A DNA stretch of 33,752 nucleotides from the NCBI GenBank assembly GCA_937876355.1, contig CALFHN010000062.1:1-33752 (forward strand), given 5' to 3'. Positions 33,148-33,752 of the stretch are shown here, piece after piece (within the stretch, counting starts at the first letter, position 1; the number at the start of each line of letters is the position of its first letter). Both the position numbers and the translations under genes were made by a program. Under the pieces are notes generated by a model that had not been told where the DNA came from, did no database searches, and saw only the letters and a list, made by a program, of their open reading frames with translations. This stretch comes from an uncultured Bacteroidota bacterium (GTDB lineage Bacteria > Bacteroidota > Rhodothermia > Rhodothermales > UBA10348).

Positions 33148-33752
33148 TTGGTACAAGTATCTGTAGCTCCGGTCACGGAACGCAACATTCTTCCAGAAAA
33201 TATTTTTGTGGTATTCAATCCTGCTGCTCAATCCGGCCGCTTGGCTGGTAGGGAGTTGGATGTTCGGTCTGTATTAAAACAGACGATTGGTCGGACTAAA
33301 TTTGTTTCGACCACTAGGAAGGGCCATGCAAAGGAAATGGCGGCCTCTTTGCCGCCGTCGGTACAAATGGTTGTGGTGATAGGTGGGGATGGTACTGTTC
33401 ATGAAGTAGCTTCTGGACTGGCAGAGTCTAATTCGCCGATTGGTATGGCCGTGATTCCAATGGGATCAGGAAATGACTTTGCGCGAGCAATCAAAATGCC
33501 CACGGATTGGCGCCGAGCAATTGAGGAGTTGCGGACGGCAAAGGCCATTAAAGTGGACCTTGGTCGGGTTAAATGGAAGGAAGAAGGGGTAGACTTTTTT
33601 GACTATTTCATCAACGCTCTTGGTGTTGGATTTGACGCACACTGCGCCAGTTTGGCGCCCAAGTTTAAAGGATGGCCCTTCGGGATTGGATATACCGCTT
33701 CAATCATTGCCGGTTTACGGTCATGGGTATCGAGCGGGGCCACGGTTTGGGA
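33148..33752 (+). CDS. Diacylglycerol kinase-family lipid kinase (5' part, runs off the window)
   Basis: This frame is open to the end of the window, giving at least 201 codons. It is the catalytic domain of the DAGK/YegS/sphingosine-kinase family, which phosphorylates lipid hydroxyls. Visible motifs are VVFNPAAQSGR (21-31), the nucleotide-binding GGDGTVHEV (79-87), PMGSGNDFARA (104-114) and NALGVGFDA. The only plausible starts are TTG at 33148 or 33127, as no in-frame ATG or GTG precedes the first motif; the stop upstream is at 33112. The 3' end lies outside the window. Confidence 0.85.
   Translation, partial: MVQVSVAPVTERNILPENIFVVFNPAAQSGRLAGRELDVRSVLKQTIGRTKFVSTTRKGHAKEMAASLPPSVQMVVVIGGDGTVHEVASGLAESNSPIGMAVIPMGSGNDFARAIKMPTDWRRAIEELRTAKAIKVDLGRVKWKEEGVDFFDYFINALGVGFDAHCASLAPKFKGWPFGIGYTASIIAGLRSWVSSGATVW

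Overview
The window is chromosomal DNA from a bacterium of the Bacteroidota/Rhodothermota type. Evidence for this is a TonB-dependent-receptor N-terminus with a carboxypeptidase-regulatory domain, and promoter-like elements resembling the Bacteroidota TAnnTTTG -7 box (best before panC and fumC). Several genes (rpmA, ppiD, fumC) have clear Shine-Dalgarno sites, which argues against a typical flavobacterium and fits Rhodothermales/Balneolales better. That placement is inference. I see no tRNA, rRNA, insertion sequence, prophage or CRISPR.

Layout. 1-4182: an internally deleted TonB-receptor remnant, free methionine-R-sulfoxide reductase, a small LPD29-like protein, a GNAT enzyme coupled to a membrane-anchored subtilase, and a small unknown. 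4337-7239 (+): dnaG, a MOSC-domain protein and a lipoprotein cytochrome c. 7184-8425 (-): a class III CoA-transferase. 8513-10931: fumC and panC, divergent. 10987-12969: phoH and dapF, divergent, then a strong bidirectional terminator. 13094-16476 (-): rplU-rpmA, their terminator, a probable structured RNA with its own GC-rich terminator, then a PpiD-like foldase. 16713-18610: an FAH-family hydrolase converging on lysA.

18710-26516 (-) is the most interesting part: six tightly packed same-strand genes with two ATGA overlaps. In transcription order they are an OlsB/GlsB-like N-acyltransferase, a PlsC/OlsA-like O-acyltransferase, a DinB-like protein, an 891-residue fusion of alpha/beta hydrolase + VTT (DedA) membrane domain + ATP-grasp ligase, an MlaE-type lipid ABC permease, and an SLC12-like cation-chloride cotransporter. 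The first two enzymes are the pair that makes N-acyl amino-acid lipids (ornithine or glycine lipids). The rest could elaborate, flip and move such a lipid. I propose this as an undescribed aminolipid synthesis and transport system.

26654-33752: a cupin, a TlpA-like thioredoxin, a galactokinase homologue with an altered sugar-binding residue, an alpha/beta hydrolase, a long-chain polyprenyl diphosphate synthase, a BtuF/BtuC-like uptake pair without its ATPase, and the 5' part of a diacylglycerol-kinase-family gene running off the end. Apart from the aminolipid cluster, the subtilase, the small unknowns and the RNA region, the content is ordinary housekeeping.
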